64,000 bases of DNA, taken from NCBI RefSeq assembly GCF_007565055.1, contig NW_022141553.1, positions 62,001 to 126,000 of the forward strand. The letters are read 5' to 3'. The notes beneath the pieces are model-generated. The model saw only the letters and a list, made by a program, of their open reading frames with translations. It had not been told where the DNA came from and did no database searches. Below, in pieces: positions 37,125 through 51,405 of the stretch (its first letter is position 1; each line of letters starts with the position of its first letter). The DNA is from Rhinopithecus roxellana (taxonomy: Eukaryota; Chordata; Mammalia; Primates; Cercopithecidae). A program made the position numbers and the translations under genes.

Positions 37125-40100
37125 TTCATCTCACAGAGTTACACTTATGTTTCGTCGAGCAGTTCATTAACACTGTCTTTGAGGAACCTGTGACGGGCTT
37201 TCTTGGATCACATTGAGGCCTATGCTGATGAAGGAAATTTCATCCATTTGAAACTTGAAAGAAGTTTTCTGAGAAATTTCTATCTGGTCTGTGAGTTCAT
37301 CTCACAGACTTATAACTTAGACTTCAGGAAGCAGTTTGATAACACTCTTTTAGTGGAACCTGGAAAGTGATATTTGGGAGCCCATAGAGGTCCATGGTGA
37401 CAAACGAAATATCATCACATAATAACTAGAGAGAAGCTTTCTGAGAGATTGCTTTCTGATGTGTGACTTCCTCACACAGCGTTCCAGCCTTCGCTTCTTG
37501 AAACAGTTTGCTAACACTGTTGTCGTGGATTCTGCAAAGGTATATTTAGGAGCTCATTGAGGGCTATGGTGAAAAAGGAAACATCCTCACATAATAACTA
37601 ACGGGAAGGTTTCTGAGAAACTGCATTGCCATGTGTGAATGCAACTCACAGAGTTACACTTTTCTCTTCAGTGATCAGTCTGTTAACACAGTTTTCTGGT
37701 AATCTGCAAATAGATACTTCATAGTGCAATGAACCTTACGGTGATAAAGAGAATATCCACAGATCAAAATAAGAAAGAAGATTTCTTAGAAACTTCTTGG
37801 TGATGTGTGAATTCATCTCACAGAGTTACACTTATGTTTCGTGGAGCAGTCCATTAACACTCTTTTGAGGAAACTGAGAAGGGCTTCCTTGGATCGCATT
37901 GAGGCCTACGCTGATGAAGGGAATTTCATCCGTTTAAAACGTGAAAGAAGCTTTCTGAGAAACTTCTTTCTGATCTGTGAGTTCTTCTCACAGACTTATA
38001 ACTTAGACTTCAGGAAGCAGTTTGCTAACACTCTTTTCTAGGAATCTGGAAAGTGATATTTGGGAGCACCAAAGGCCCGTGGTGAAAAAGGAAATATCCT
38101 CACATAATAACTAGAGAGAAGCTTTGTGAGAGATTGCTTTCTGAAGTGTGACTTGATCACACAGAGTTCCACCCTTCCCTTCTTGGAACAGTTTGCTAAC
38201 ACTGTTGTCGTGGATTCTGCAAAGTTATATTTGGGAGCTCATTGAGTGCTATGGTGAAAAAGGAAACATCCCCACATAATAACTAAAGAGAAGCTTTCTG
38301 AGAAACTGCATTGCCATGTGTGAATGCAACTCACAGAGTTACACTTTTCTCTTTAGTGATCAGTTTTTTTACACAGTTTTCTGGACATCTGCAATTAGAT
38401 ACTTCATAGCGCAATGAACCTTAAGGTGACAAAGGAAATATTCACAGATGAAAACAAGCAAGAAGCTTTCTTAGAAACTTCTTGGTGATGTGTGAATTCA
38501 TCTCACAGAGTTACACTTATGTTTCATGGAGCAGTCCATTAACACTGTCTTTGAGGAACCTGAGAAGGACTTCCTTGGATAGCATTAAGGCCTACGCTGA
38601 TAAAGGAAATTTCATCCGTTTAAAACGTGAAACAAGCTGTCTGAGAAACTTCTTTCTGATCTGTCAGTTCATCTCAAAGACTTATAACTTAGACTTCAGG
38701 AAGCAGTTTGCATACACTCTTTCCGTGGAATCTGCAAAGGGATATTTGGGAGCTCGTAGTGGCCCATTGTGAAAAAGGAAATATCCTCACATAATAACTG
38801 GAGAGATGCTTTCTGAGGGATTGCTTTCTGATGTGTGACTTCATCACACAGAGTTCCACCCTTCCCTTCTTGGAAAAGTTTGCTAACACTGTTATCGTGG
38901 ATTCTGTAAATGTTATATTTGGGTGCTCATAGTGGGCTACGGTGAAAAAGGAAATATCCTCAGATCAAAATTGTAAAGAAACCTTCTGAGAAACTGCATT
39001 GCCATGTGTGAATGCAACTCACAGAGTTACTCGTTTCTCTTGAGTGATCAGTTTACTAAGTTTTCTGGAAATCTGCACTGGGATACCTCTTAGTGCAATG
39101 AAGCTTATGGTGAGAAAGGAAATATCCTCAGATGAAAACTAGAGAGCAGCTTTCTTAGAAACTTCCTGGTGATGTGTGAATTCATCTCACAGTTTACACT
39201 TACGTTTCGTGGAGCAGTCCAGTAACACTGTCTCTGAGAAACCTGAGAAGGGCTTCTTTGGATCGCATTGAGACCTATGCTGATAAAGGAAATTTTATCA
39301 GTTCAATACGTGAAAGAAGGTGTCTGAGAAACTTCTTTCTGATCTCTGAGTTCATCTCACAGACTTATAACTTAGACTTCAGGAAGCAGTTTGCGAACAC
39401 TCTTTTCGTGGAATATGGAAAGTGATATTTGGGAGCCCTTAGGGGCACAGGGTGAAAAAGGAAACATCCTCACATAATAACTACAGAGAAGCTTTCTGAG
39501 AGATTGCTTTCTGATGTGTGACTTCATCACACAGAGTTCCAACGTTCCCTCCTTGGAACAGTTTTCTAACAATGTGCTCGTGGATTCTGCAAAGTGATAT
39601 TTGGGAGCTCTTTGAGGGTTATGGTGAAAAAGGAAATATCCTCACATATTAACTAGAGAGAAGCTTTCTGAGAAACTGCATTGCCATGTGTGAATGCAAC
39701 TCCCAGAGTTACACGTTTCTCTTCAGTGATCCGTTTCTTAACATAGTTTTTTGGAAATGTGCAATTAGATACTTCATAGCGCAATGAACCTTACGGTGAC
39801 AAAGGAAATATCCTAGATGAAAACTAGAAAGAAGATTTCTTAGAAACTTCTTGGTGATGTGAGAATTCATCTCAAAGAGTTACACTTATGTTTCGTGGAG
39901 CAGTCCAGTAACACTGTCTTTGAGGAACGTGAGAAGGGCTTCTTTGGATCGTATTGAGGCCTACGCTGGTAAAGGAAATTTCATCAGTTCAAAACGTGAA
40001 AGAAGTTTTCTAAGAAACTTCTTTCAGATCTGTGAGTTCATCTCACAGACTTATAGCTTCGACCTCAGGAAGCAGTTGGCTAACACTCTTTTCGTGGAAT

Positions 40101-40250
40101 CTGCAAAGTGATATTTGTGAGCCCATATGGGCCCATGGTGAAAAAGGAAATATCCTCACATAATAACTGGAGAGAAGCTCTCTGAGAGATTGATTTCTGA
40201 TGTGTGACTTCATCACACAGAGTTCGACCCTTCCCTTCTTAGAACAGTTT
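37125..40250 (+). repeat. Alpha-satellite tetramers, paralog of 4624-5740
   Basis: m1 motifs near 37117, 37803, 38488, 39170 and 39860. Positions ~37778-38894 match the right flank of L1 copy 1. At the matching point here, near 37765, there is no L1, so this is an unoccupied relative of that site. No gene. Confidence 0.88.
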
Positions 40251-42200
40251 GCCAACACTGTTGTCGTGGATTCTGCCATATGATATAGGGGAGCTCATTG
40301 AGGTTTACGGTGAAAAGGGTAATATCCTCAGATCAAAACTGGAAAGAAGCCTACTGAAAAAACTGCATTGCCATGTGCAAATGCAACTCACAGAGGTACA
40401 CGTTTCTCTTCAGTGATCAATTTGCTAACTAAGTTTTCTGGAAATATGCAATGGGATACTTCTTGGTGCAATGAAGCTTACGGTGACAAAGGAAACATTC
40501 TCAGATGAAAACTAGAAAGAAGTTTTCGTAGAAACTTCTTGGTGATGCGTGAATTCATCTCACAGAGTTACACTTATGTTTCGTGGAGCAGTCCATTAAC
40601 ACTGTCTCTAAGGAACCTGAGAAGGGCTTCTTTGGATCGTATTGAGGCCTATGCTGATAAAGGAAATTTCATCCGTTCAAAACGTGAAAGAAGATTTCTG
40701 GGAAACTTCTTTCTGATCTGTGAGTTCATCTCACAGACTTATAACTTAGACTTCAGGAAGCAGTTTGCTAACACTCTTTTCGTGGAATCTGCAAAGTGAT
40801 ATTTGGGAGCCCTTAGGGGCCCATGGTGAAAAAGGAAATATCCTCACAAAATAACTGTAGAGAACCTTTCTGAGAGATTGCTTTCTGACGTGTGACTTCA
40901 TCACACAGAGCTCCACCCTTCCCTTCTTGTAACAGTTTGCCAACACTGTTGTCCTGGATTCTTCAAAGGGATATAGGGAGCTCATTGTGGTTTATGGTGA
41001 AAAAGGTAATATCCTCAGATCAAAACTGGAAAGAAGCCTTCTGAGAAACTGCATTGCCATGTGTGAATACAAATCACAGAGTTACACGTTTCTCTTCAGA
41101 GATCAGTTTGTTAACTAAGTTTTCTGGAAATCTGCAATGGGATACTTCTCGGTGCAATGAAGCTTACGATGAGAAAGGAAATATCCTCAGATGAAAACTA
41201 GAAAGAAGCTTTCTTAGAAGCTTCTTGGTGATGTGTGAATTCATCTCACAGAGTTACACTTATGTTTCATGGAGCAGTCCATTAACACTGTCTCTGAGGA
41301 ACCTGAGAAGGGCTTCTTTGGATCGCATTGAGGCCTACGCTGATAAAGGAAATGTCATCATTTCAAAACGTGAAAGAAGCTTTCTGAGAAACTTCTTTCT
41401 GATCTGCGAGTTCATCTCGCAGACTTATAACTTATACCTCAGGAAGCAGGTTGCTAAGACTCTTTTCGTTGAATCTGCAAAGGGATATTTGCGAGCACAT
41501 AGGTGCCCATGGTGAAAATGGAAATATCCTCACATAATAAGTGGAGAGAAGCTTTCTGAGAGATTGCTTTCTGATGTGTGACTTTCATAACACAGAGTTC
41601 CACGCTTCCCTTCTTGTAACAGTTTGCCAGCACTGTTGTCGTGGATTCTGCTAAGTGATATAGGGGAGCTCATTGAGAGTTATGGTGAGAAATGTAATAT
41701 CCTCAGATCAAAACTGGAAGGAAGCTTTCTGAGAAACTGCATTGCCATGTGTGAATGCATCTCACAGAGTTACAAGTTTCTCCTCAGTGATCAGTTTGGT
41801 AACTAAGTTTACTGGAAATCTGCAATGGGATACTTCTCGGTGCAATGAAACTTACGGTGACAAAGGAAGTATCCTCAGAAGAAAACTAGAAAGAAGTTTT
41901 CTTAGAAATTTCTTGGTGATGTGTGAATTCATCTCACAGAGTTACACTTATATTTCACGGAGCAGTCCATTAACACTCTCTCTGATTAACCTGAGAAGGG
42001 CTTCTTTGGATCTCATTGAGGCCTACACTGATAAAGGAAATTTCATCATTTCAAAACGGAAAGAAGCTTTCTGAGAAACTTCTTTCTGATCTGCGAGTTC
42101 ATCTCGCAGACTTATAACTTAGACCTCAGGAAGCAGTTTGCTAACACTCTTTTCGTGGAATCTGCAAAGGGATATTTGGGAGCCCATAGGGGCCCATGGT
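40251..42200 (+). repeat. Alpha-satellite subfamily of three related tetramers
   Basis: Tetramers with m1 motifs near 40545, 41231 and 41921 share private changes. These are 'gatataggg(g)agctcattg' with 'tttacgg/gttatgg' in m3, 'gggatacttctcggtgc' in m4, and in the later two 'aatgtcatcatttc/tttcatcatttc' and 'gatctgcgagttcatctcg'. They look like a short local expansion. No gene. Confidence 0.82.
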
Positions 42201-45200
42201 GAAAATGTTAATATCCTCACATAATAACTGGAGAGAAGCCTTCTGAGAAATTGCATTCTGATGTGTGACTTCATCACACAGAGTTCCACCCTTCCCTTCT
42301 TGGAACAGTTTGCTCACAATGTTGTCGTGGATTCTGCACAGGCATATTTGGGATCTCATGGAGGGCTATGGTGAAAAAGGAAATATGTTCACATAATAAC
42401 TAGAGGGAAGCTTTCTGAGAAATTGCATTGCCATATGTGAATGCAACTCACAGAGTTACACGTTTCTCTTCAGTGATCAGTTGGTTAACATAGTTTTCTG
42501 GAAATCTGCGTTAGATTCTTCATAGCGCATGAACCTTACGGTGACAAAGGAAATATCCTCAGATGAAAAGTAGAAAGAAACTTTGTTAGAAACTTCTTGG
42601 TGATGTGTGAATTCATCTGACAGAGTTACACTTATGTTTCATGGGGCAGTCCATTAACACTGTCTTTGAGGAACATGTGAAGGGCTTCTTTGGTTCGCAT
42701 TGAGGCCTACGCTGATAAAGGAAATTTCATCATTTCAAATCATGAAAGAAGCTTTCGGAGAAACTTCTTTCTGATCTGTGAGGTCATCTCTCAGACTTAT
42801 AACTTAGACCTCGGGAAGCAGTTTGCTAACACTCTTTTCGTGGAATATGCACAGTGACATTTGGGAACGCTTAGGGGCCCATGGTGAAAAAGGCAATATC
42901 CTCACAAAATATCTGGAGTGACGCTTTCTGAGAGATTGCTTTCTGATATGTGACTTCATCACACAGAGTTCCATCCTTCCCTACTTGGAACAGTTTGCTA
43001 ACACTGTTGTCGTGGATTTTGCCAAATGATGTTTGGGAGCTCATTGAGGGCTATGGTGAAAAAGGAAATATCCTCACATAATAACTAGAGAGAAGCTTTC
43101 TGAGAAACTGCATTGCCATGTGTGAATGCATCTCACAGAGTTACACGTTTCTCCTCATTGATCAGTTTGTTAACACAGTTTTCTGGAAATCTGCAATTAG
43201 ATACTTCATAGCGCAATGAACCATACGGTGACAAAGGAAATATGCACAGATGAAAACTATAAAGAAGCTTTCTTAGAAACTTATTGGTGATGTGTGAATT
43301 CATCTTCCTGAGTTACACTTATGTTTCGTGGTGCATTCCGTTATCAATGTCTTTGAGGAATCTGAGAAGGGCTTCCTTGGATCGCATTGTGGCCTACGCT
43401 GATAAAGGAAATTTCATCCGTTCCAAACGTGAAAGAAGCTTTCTGAGAATCTTCTTTCTGATCTGTGAGTTCCTCTCACAGACTTATAACTTAGACTTCA
43501 GGAAGCAATTTGCTCTCACTCTTTTCGTGGAATCTGGAAAGTGATATTTGGGAGCCCATAGGGGCCCATGGTAAAAAAGGAAATATCATCACATAATAAC
43601 TAGAGAGAAGTTTTCTGAGAGATTGCTTTCTGATGTATGACTTCATCACACAGAGTTCCACCACTCCCTTCAGGGAACTGTTTCCTAACACTGTTTTCGT
43701 GGATTCGGCAGAGGTATAATTGTGAGCTCTTTGAGGGCAATTGTGAAAAAGGAAATATCCTCAGATCAAAACTGGAAAGAAGCCTTCTGAGAAACTGCAT
43801 TGCCATGAGTGAAGGCAACTCATAGAGTTACACTTTTCTCTTCAGTGATCAGTTTGCACACTAAGTTTTCTGGAAATCTGCAGTGGGATACCTCTAATCG
43901 GAATGAAGCTTACGGTGACAAAGGAAATATCCCCAGATGAAAACTAGAAAGAAGCTTTCTTAGAATATTCTTTTTGATGTGTGAATTCATGTCACAAAGT
44001 TACACTTACGTTTCATGGAGCAGTCCATTAAACTGTTTTTGAGGAAACTGAGAAGGGCTTCCTTGGATCACATTGAGGCCTACGCTGATAAAGGAAATTT
44101 CATCCGTTCAAAACGTGCTGGAAGCTTTCTGAGAAACTTCCTGCTCATCTGTGAGTTCATCTCACAGACTTATAACTTAGACTTCAGGAAGTAGTTTGCT
44201 ATCACTCTTTTCGTGGAATTTTGCAAGTTATTTTTGGGAGCCCATTTGGGCCCATGGTGAAAAAGGAAATAATCTCCCATAATAACTAGAGAGAAACTTT
44301 CTGAGAGATTGCTTTCTGATGCGTGACTTCATCACACAGAGTTCCACACTTCCCTTCTTGGAACAGTTTCCTAACACTGTTGTCGTGGATTCTACAGAGG
44401 TATATTTTTGCGCTCATTGAGGACTACGGTGAAAAAGGAAATATCCTCACATCATAACTAAAGACAAGCTTTCTGAGAAACTGCGTTGCCAAGTGTGAAT
44501 GCAACTCACAGAGTTACACGTTTCTCTTCAGTGATCAGTTTTCTAACTAAGTTTTCTGGAAATCTGCAATGGGATACCTCTTAGCGCAATGAAGCTTATG
44601 GTGACAAAGGAAATATCCTCAGATGAAAACTAGAAAGAAGGTTTCTTAGAAACTTCATGTTGATGTGTGAATTCATCTCACAAAGTTACACTTATGTTTC
44701 ATGGAGCAGTCCATTAACACTGTCTTTGAGGAACCTGAGAAGGGCTTCCTTGGATCGATTGGAGGTATACGCTGATAAAGGAAATTTCATCAGTTCAAAA
44801 CGTGAAAAAAGTTTTCTGAGAAACTTCTTTCTGATCTGTGAGTACATCTCACAGACTTATAACTTAGACTTCAGGAATAACTTTGCAAACACTGTTTTCT
44901 TGGATTGTGGAAAATGATATTTGGGAGCCCATTGGGGCCCATGTTGAAAAAGGAAATAATCTCACATAATAACTAGAGAGAAGCTTTCGGGGGCATTGCT
45001 TTCTGATGTGTGACCTCATCACACAGAGTTCCACCCGTCCCTTCTTGGAACAGTTTGCTAACACTGTTGTCGTGTATTCTGTTGAAGTATATTTGGGAGC
45101 TCTTTGAGGGCTATGGTGAAAAAGGAAATATCCTCACATTATAACTAAAGAGAAGCTTTCTGAGAAACTGCGTTGCCATGTGTGAATGCAAATCACAGAG

Positions 45201-46718
45201 TTACACGTTTCTCTTCAGTGATCAGTTAGTTAACACAGCTTTCCGGAAATCTGCAATTAGATAATTCATAGCGCAATGAAACCTACGGTGACAAGGAAAT
45301 ATCCACAGGTGAAAACTAGAAAGAAACTTTCTTAGAAACTTCTTGGTGATGTGTGAAATCATCCTACAGAGTTACACTAATGTTTCTTGGAGCAGTCCTT
45401 TAACACTGTCTTTGAGGAAACTGAGAAGGGCTTCCTTGGATCGCATTGGGACCTACGGTGATAAAGGAAATTTCATCCGATTCAAACGTGATAGAAGCTT
45501 TCTGAGAAACTTCTTTCTGTTCTGTGAGTTCACCTCACAGTCTTATAAGTTAGACTTCAGGAAGCAGTTTGCTTACACTCTTTTTGTGGAATCTGGAAGT
45601 GATATTTGGGAGCCCTTTGGGGCCCATGGTGAAAAAGGAAATATCCTCACATAATAACTAGAGAGAAGCTTTCTGAGAGATTGCTTTCTGATGTGTGACT
45701 TCATTACACAGAGTTCCACCCTTCCCTTCTTGGAACAGTTTCCTAACACTGTTGTCGTGGATTCTGCAGAGGTATATTTGGGAGGTCATTGAGGGCTATG
45801 GTGAAAAAGGAAATATCCTCACATAATAATTAAAGAGAAGATTTCTGAGAAACTGCATTGCCAGGTGGGCATGCAACTCACTGAGGTACACGTTTCTCTT
45901 CAGTGATCAGTTTGTTAACGCAGTTTTCTGGAAATCTGCAATTAGATACTTCATAGCTCAATGAACCCTACGGTGACAAAGGAAATATCCACAGATGAAA
46001 ACTAGAAAGAAGCTTTCGTAGAAACTTCTTGGTGATGTGTGATTTCATCTCACCGAGTTACACTTATGTTTCGTGGAGCAGTCCATTAACAATGTCTTTC
46101 AGGAACCTGAGAAGGGCTTCCTCGGATAGCATTGTGGACTACGCTGATAAAGGAAATTTATCCATTCAAAACGTGAAAGAACCTTTCTGAGAAACATATT
46201 TCTGATCTGTGAGTTCATCTCACAGACTTATAAATTAGACTTCAGGAAGCAGTTTGCGAAAACTCCTTTCGTGGATTCTGGAAGGTGGTATTTGGTAGCC
46301 CATAGGGTCCCGTGGTGAAAAAGGAAATATTCTCACATAATAACTAGAGAGAAGCTTTCTGAGAGATTGCTTTCTAATGTGTGACTTCATCACACAGAGT
46401 TCCACCATTCCCTTCTTGGAACAGTTTCCTAACACTGTTGTCGTGGATTCTGCAGAGGTATATTTGGGAGGTCATTGAGGGCTATGGTGAAAAAGGAAAT
46501 ATCCTCACATAATAACTGAAGAGAAGCTTTCTGAGAAACTGCATTGCCATGAGTGAATGCAAATCACAGAGTTACACGTTTCTCTTCAGTGATCAGTTTG
46601 CTAACTACGTTTTCTGGAAATCTGCAATGGAATACCTCTCATTGTGATGAAGCTTACGGTGACAACGGAAATATCCTCAGATGAAAACTAGAAAGAAGCT
46701 AACTTAGAAACTTCTTGT
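42201..46718 (+). repeat. Alpha-satellite tetramer array
   Basis: Regular tetramers with m1 motifs near 42604, 43290, 43976, 44663, 45349 and 46035. Units differ at scattered positions with no clear local duplication. No gene, RNA gene or insertion is seen. Confidence 0.91.
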
Positions 46719-49700
46719 TGATGTGTGAATTCATCTCACAAAGTTACACTTATGTTTCGTGGAGCAGTCCATTAACACTGTCTTTGAGGAACCTGAGAAG
46801 GGCTTCCTTGGATCGCATTGAGGTCTACCCTGATAAAGGAGATTTCACCAGTTCAAAACGTGAAAGAAGCTTTCTGAGAAACTTCTTTCTGATCTGTGAG
46901 TTCATCTCACAGACTTATAACTTAGACTTCAGGAAGCAGTTTGCTAACACTCTTATCGTGGAATCTGCAAAGTGATATTTGGGAGCCGATAGGGACCAAT
47001 GGTGAAAAAGGAAATATCCTCACAAAATAACCATAGACAAGCTTTCTGAGAGATTGCTTATGTGATGTGAGAATTCATCACACAGAGTTCCATCCTTCCC
47101 TTCTTGGAATAGTTGGCTAACACTGTTGTCGTGGATTCTGCAAAGGTATGTTTGGGAGCTCATTGAGGGCTATGGTGAAATAGGAAATATCCTCAAATAA
47201 TAACTACAGAGAAGCTTTCTGAGAGATTGCTTTCTGATGTGTGACTTCATCATACAGAGTTCCACCCTTCCCTTCTTTGAACAGTTTGCTGACACTGTTG
47301 TCGTGGATTTTGCAAAGGAATATTTGGGAACTCATTGAGGGCTATGGTGAAAAAGGATATATACTCACATAAAAATTAATGAGAAGCTTTTTGAGAAACT
47401 GTGTTGCCATGTGTGCATGCAACTCACAGAGTTACACGTTTCTCTTCAGTGATCAGTTTGTTAACACAGTTTTCTGGAAATCTGCCTCGGGATATTTCTT
47501 AGCGCAATGAAACTTACGGTGACAAAGGAAATACCCTCAGATGAAAACTAGAAAAAGCTTTCGTAGAAAGTTCTTGGTGATGTGTGAATTCATCTCACAG
47601 AGTTACACTTATGTTTCGTGGAGCAGTCTATTAACACTGTCTTTGAGGAACCTGAGAAGGGCTTCTTTGGATCACATTGAGGCCTACGCTGATAAGGGAA
47701 ATGTCATCCGTTCAAAACGTGAAAGAAGCTTTCTGAGAAACTTCTATCTGATTTGTGAGTTCATGTCACAGACTAATAACTTAGACTTCAGGAAGCAGTT
47801 TGCTAACACTCTTTTCGTGGATTCTGGAAAGTGATATTTGGGAGCCCATTGGCGCCCATGGTGAAAAAAGAAACATCCTCACATAATAACTAGAGAAAAG
47901 CTCTCTGAGAGATTGCTTTCTCATGTGTGACTTCATCACACAGAGATCCACCCTTGCCTTCTTGGAACAGTTTGCTAACACTGTTGTCATGGATTCTGCA
48001 ACGCTATATTTGGGAGCTCATTGAGGGCTATGGTGAATAAGGAAATATCCTCAGATCAAAACCGGAAAGAAGTCTCCTGAGAAACTGCTTTGCCATGAGT
48101 GAATGCAACTCACAGAGTTACACGTTTCTCTTCAGTGATCAATGTGCTAAATAAGTTTTCTAGAAAACGGCAATTAGATACTTCATAGCGCAATGAACCT
48201 TACGGTGACAAAGGAAATATCCACAGGTGAAAACTAGAAAGAAGCTTCCTTAGAAACTTCTTTGTGATGTGTGAATTCATCTCACAGAGTTACACTTATG
48301 TTTCGTGGAGCAGTCCATTAACACTGTCTTTGAGGAACCTGAGAAGGGCTTCTTTGGATCGTAATGAGGCCTACGCTGATAAAGGAAATTTCTTCCGTTC
48401 AAAACGTGAAAGAAGCTTTCTGAGAAACTTCTTTATGATCTGTGAGATCATCTCACATAATTTTGATTTCAGGAAGCAGTTTTCTAACACTCTTTTCGTT
48501 GAATCTTAAAATTGATATTTGGGAGCCCATAGGGGCCCATGGTGATAAAGGAAATATCCTCACATAATAACTAGAGAGAAGCTTTCTGAGAGATTGTGTT
48601 CTGATGTGTGACTTCATCACACAGAGTTCCACCCTTCTCGTCTTGGAACAGTTTCCTAACACTGTTGTCGTGGATTCTGCAAAGGTATATTTGGGAGCTC
48701 ATTGAGGGCTATGGTGAAAAAGGAATTATCCTCAGATCAACACTGGAAAGAAGCCTTCTGAGAAACTGCATTGCCGTGAGTGAATGCAACTCACAGTGTT
48801 ACAGGATTCTCTTCAGTGATCAGTTTGCTAACTAAGTTTTCTGGAAATCTGCAATGGGATACCTCTTATCGTAAGGAAGCTTACGGTGACAAAGGAATAT
48901 CCTCAGATGAATTCTAGAAAGAAGCATTCTTAGACACTTCTTGTTGATGTGTGAATTCACCTCACAAAGTTACACTTATGTTTTGTGGAGCAGTCCATTA
49001 ACACTATCTTTGAGGAACCTGAGAAGGGCTTCCTTGGATCGCATTGAAGCCTACGCTGATAAAGGAAATTTCATACGTTCAAAATGAGAAAGAAGCTTTC
49101 TGAGAAACTTCTTTCTGATCTGTGAGTTCATCTCAGAGACTTATAACTTAGACTTCAGGAAGCAGTTTGCTACCAATCTTTTCGTGGAACATGGAAAGTG
49201 ATATTTGGGAGCCCATAGGGGCCCATGGTGAAAAAGGAAATATCCTCACATAATAACTAGAGAGAAGGTTTCTGACAGATTGCTTTCTGATGTGTGAGGT
49301 CATAACACAGAGTTCCACCCCTCCCTTCTTGGAACAGTTCTCTAACACTGTTGTCGTGGATTCTGCAGAGGTACACTTGGGAGCTCATTGAGGGCTATGG
49401 TGAAAAAGGAAGAATCCTCACATAATAACTAAAGAGAAGCTTTCTGAGAAACTGCGTTGCCATGTGTGAATGCAACTCACAGAGTTACAAGTTTCTCTTC
49501 AGTGATCAGTTTGTTACCACAGTTTTCTGGAAATCTGCAATTAGATACTTCATAGCGCAATGATCCTAACGGTGACAAAGGAAATATCCACAGATGAAAA
49601 TTAGAAAATAGCTTTCTTAGAAACTTCTTGGTGATGTGTGAATTCATCTCACAGATTTACACTTGTGTTTCGTGAAGCAGTCCATTTACGCTGTCTTTGA

Positions 49701-49767
49701 GGAACCTGAGAAGGGCTTCATTGGATCGCATTGAGACCTACGCTGATAAAGGAAATTTCATCCGTTC
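46719..49767 (+). repeat. Alpha-satellite, paralog of 6020-7540 plus extra octamer
   Basis: 46719-48239 matches 6020-7540 at a constant offset of 40,699 bp, including the m1-m2-m3-m3'-m4 pentamer and the m4 variant 'ttttctagaaaacggc' (48156-48171). From about 48240 to 49640 there are about 1.37 kb (eight monomers) absent from the left copy. Its first tetramer has 'ggatcgtaatgagg' in m1 and a 7-bp loss in m2 near 48455. It then rejoins the L1-bearing m1 ('acttgtgtttcgtgaagc'). No gene. Confidence 0.87.
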
Positions 49768-51405
49768 AAAACGTGAAAGAAGTAGAATAATTTATAATCC
49801 TTTGGGTATATACGCAGTAGTGGGATGGCTGGGTCATATGGTACATCTAGTTCTAGATCCTTGAGGAATTGCCATACTGTTTTCCATAATGGTTGAACTA
49901 GTTTACAATCCCACCAACAGTGTAAAAGTGTTCCTATTTCTCCACATCCTCTCCAACACCTGTTGTTTCCTGACTTCTTAATGATTGCCATTCTAACTGG
50001 TGTGAGATGGTATCTCATTGTGGTTTTGATTTGCATTTCTCTGATGGTGAGTGATGATGAGCATTTTTTCATATGTCTGTTGGCTGTATGAATATCTTCT
50101 TTTGAGAAATGTCTGTTCATATCCTTTCCCCACTTTTTGATGGGGTTGTTTGTTTTTTTCTCGTATATTTGTTTGAGTTCTTTGTCGATTCTGGATATTA
50201 GCCCTTTGTCAGATGAGTAGGTTGCAAAAATTTTCTCCCATTGTGTAGGTTCCTTGTTCACTCTGATGGTAGTTTCTTTTGCTGTGCAAAAGCTATTATT
50301 CTACTACAAAGACACATGTACACGTATGTTTATTGCGGCACTATTCACAATAGCAAAGACTTGGAGTCAACCCAAATGTCCATCTGTGACAGACTGGATT
50401 AAGAAAATGTGGCACATATACACCATGGAATACTATGCAGCCATAAAAAAGGATGAGTTTGCGTCCTTAATAGGGACATGGATGCAGCTGGAAACCATCA
50501 TTCTTAGCAAACTATCACAAGAAGAGAAAACCAAACACCGCATGTTCTCACTCATAGATGGGAACTGAACAATGAGATCACTTGGACTCGGGAAGGGGAA
50601 CATCACGCACTGGGGCCTAGCATGGGGGGGAGGGGGGAGGAGGGAGGGATTGCATTGGGGAGTTATACATGATATAAATGATGAATTGATGGGTGCTGAC
50701 GAGTTGATGGGTGCAGCACACCAACATGGCATATGTATACATATGTAACAAACCTGCACGTTATGCACATGTACCCTAGAACTTCAAGTATAATAAAAAA
50801 AGAAAGAAAATAAAGAAAAAAAAACGTGAAAGAAGCTTTCTAAGAAACTTCTTTCTGATCTGTGAGTTCATCCCACAGACTTATAACTTAGACTTCAGGA
50901 AGCAGTTTGCGAACACTCTTTTCGTGTATTCTGTAAAGTGATATTTGGGAGCACTTAGGGGCCCATGCTGAAAAAGGAAATATCCTCACATAATAACAAG
51001 AGAGAAGCTTTCTGAGAGATTGCTTTCTGATGTGTGACTTCATCACACAGAGTTCCACTCTTCCCTTCTTGGAACAGTTTGCTAACTCTGTTGTCGTGGA
51101 TTCTGCAAATTATATTTGGGAGCTCATTGAGGGCTATGGTGAGAAAGGAAATATCCTCAGATCAAAACTTTAAAGACGGTTTCTGTGAAACTGCGTTGCC
51201 ATGTGTGAATGCAACGCACAGAATTATTCGTTTCTCTTCAGTGATCAGTTTGTTAACACTGTTTTCTGGAAATCTGCAATTAGATCCTTCATAGTGCAAT
51301 GAACATTATGGTGACAAAGAAAATATCCACAGCTGAAAACTAGAAAGAAGGTTTCTTACAAATTTCTTGGTGATGTGTGAATTCATCTTTAGAGTTACAC
51401 TTATG
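48301..51405 (+). repeat. 3.1-kb tandem duplication, unit A (carries L1 copy 3)
   Basis: This 3,105-bp unit is followed directly by a second copy (51406-54512). Anchors are 'tttcgtggagcagtcc' at 48301, 51406 and 54513. The breakpoint lies in m1 sequence identical at all three sites, so an unequal crossover between m1 monomers is the simplest origin. Confidence 0.93.
49783..50820. mobile_element. Twin-primed (5'-inverted) L1, copy 3
   Basis: Same inverted-then-direct structure as copy 2, with both target-site duplications 'aaaacgtgaaagaag' at 49768-49782 and 50821-50835. Variants 'ggcatatgtatac', 'cctagcatgggg' and 'tttgtcgattctggatatt' separate copies 3 and 4 from copies 1 and 2. Non-coding. 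Confidence 0.95.
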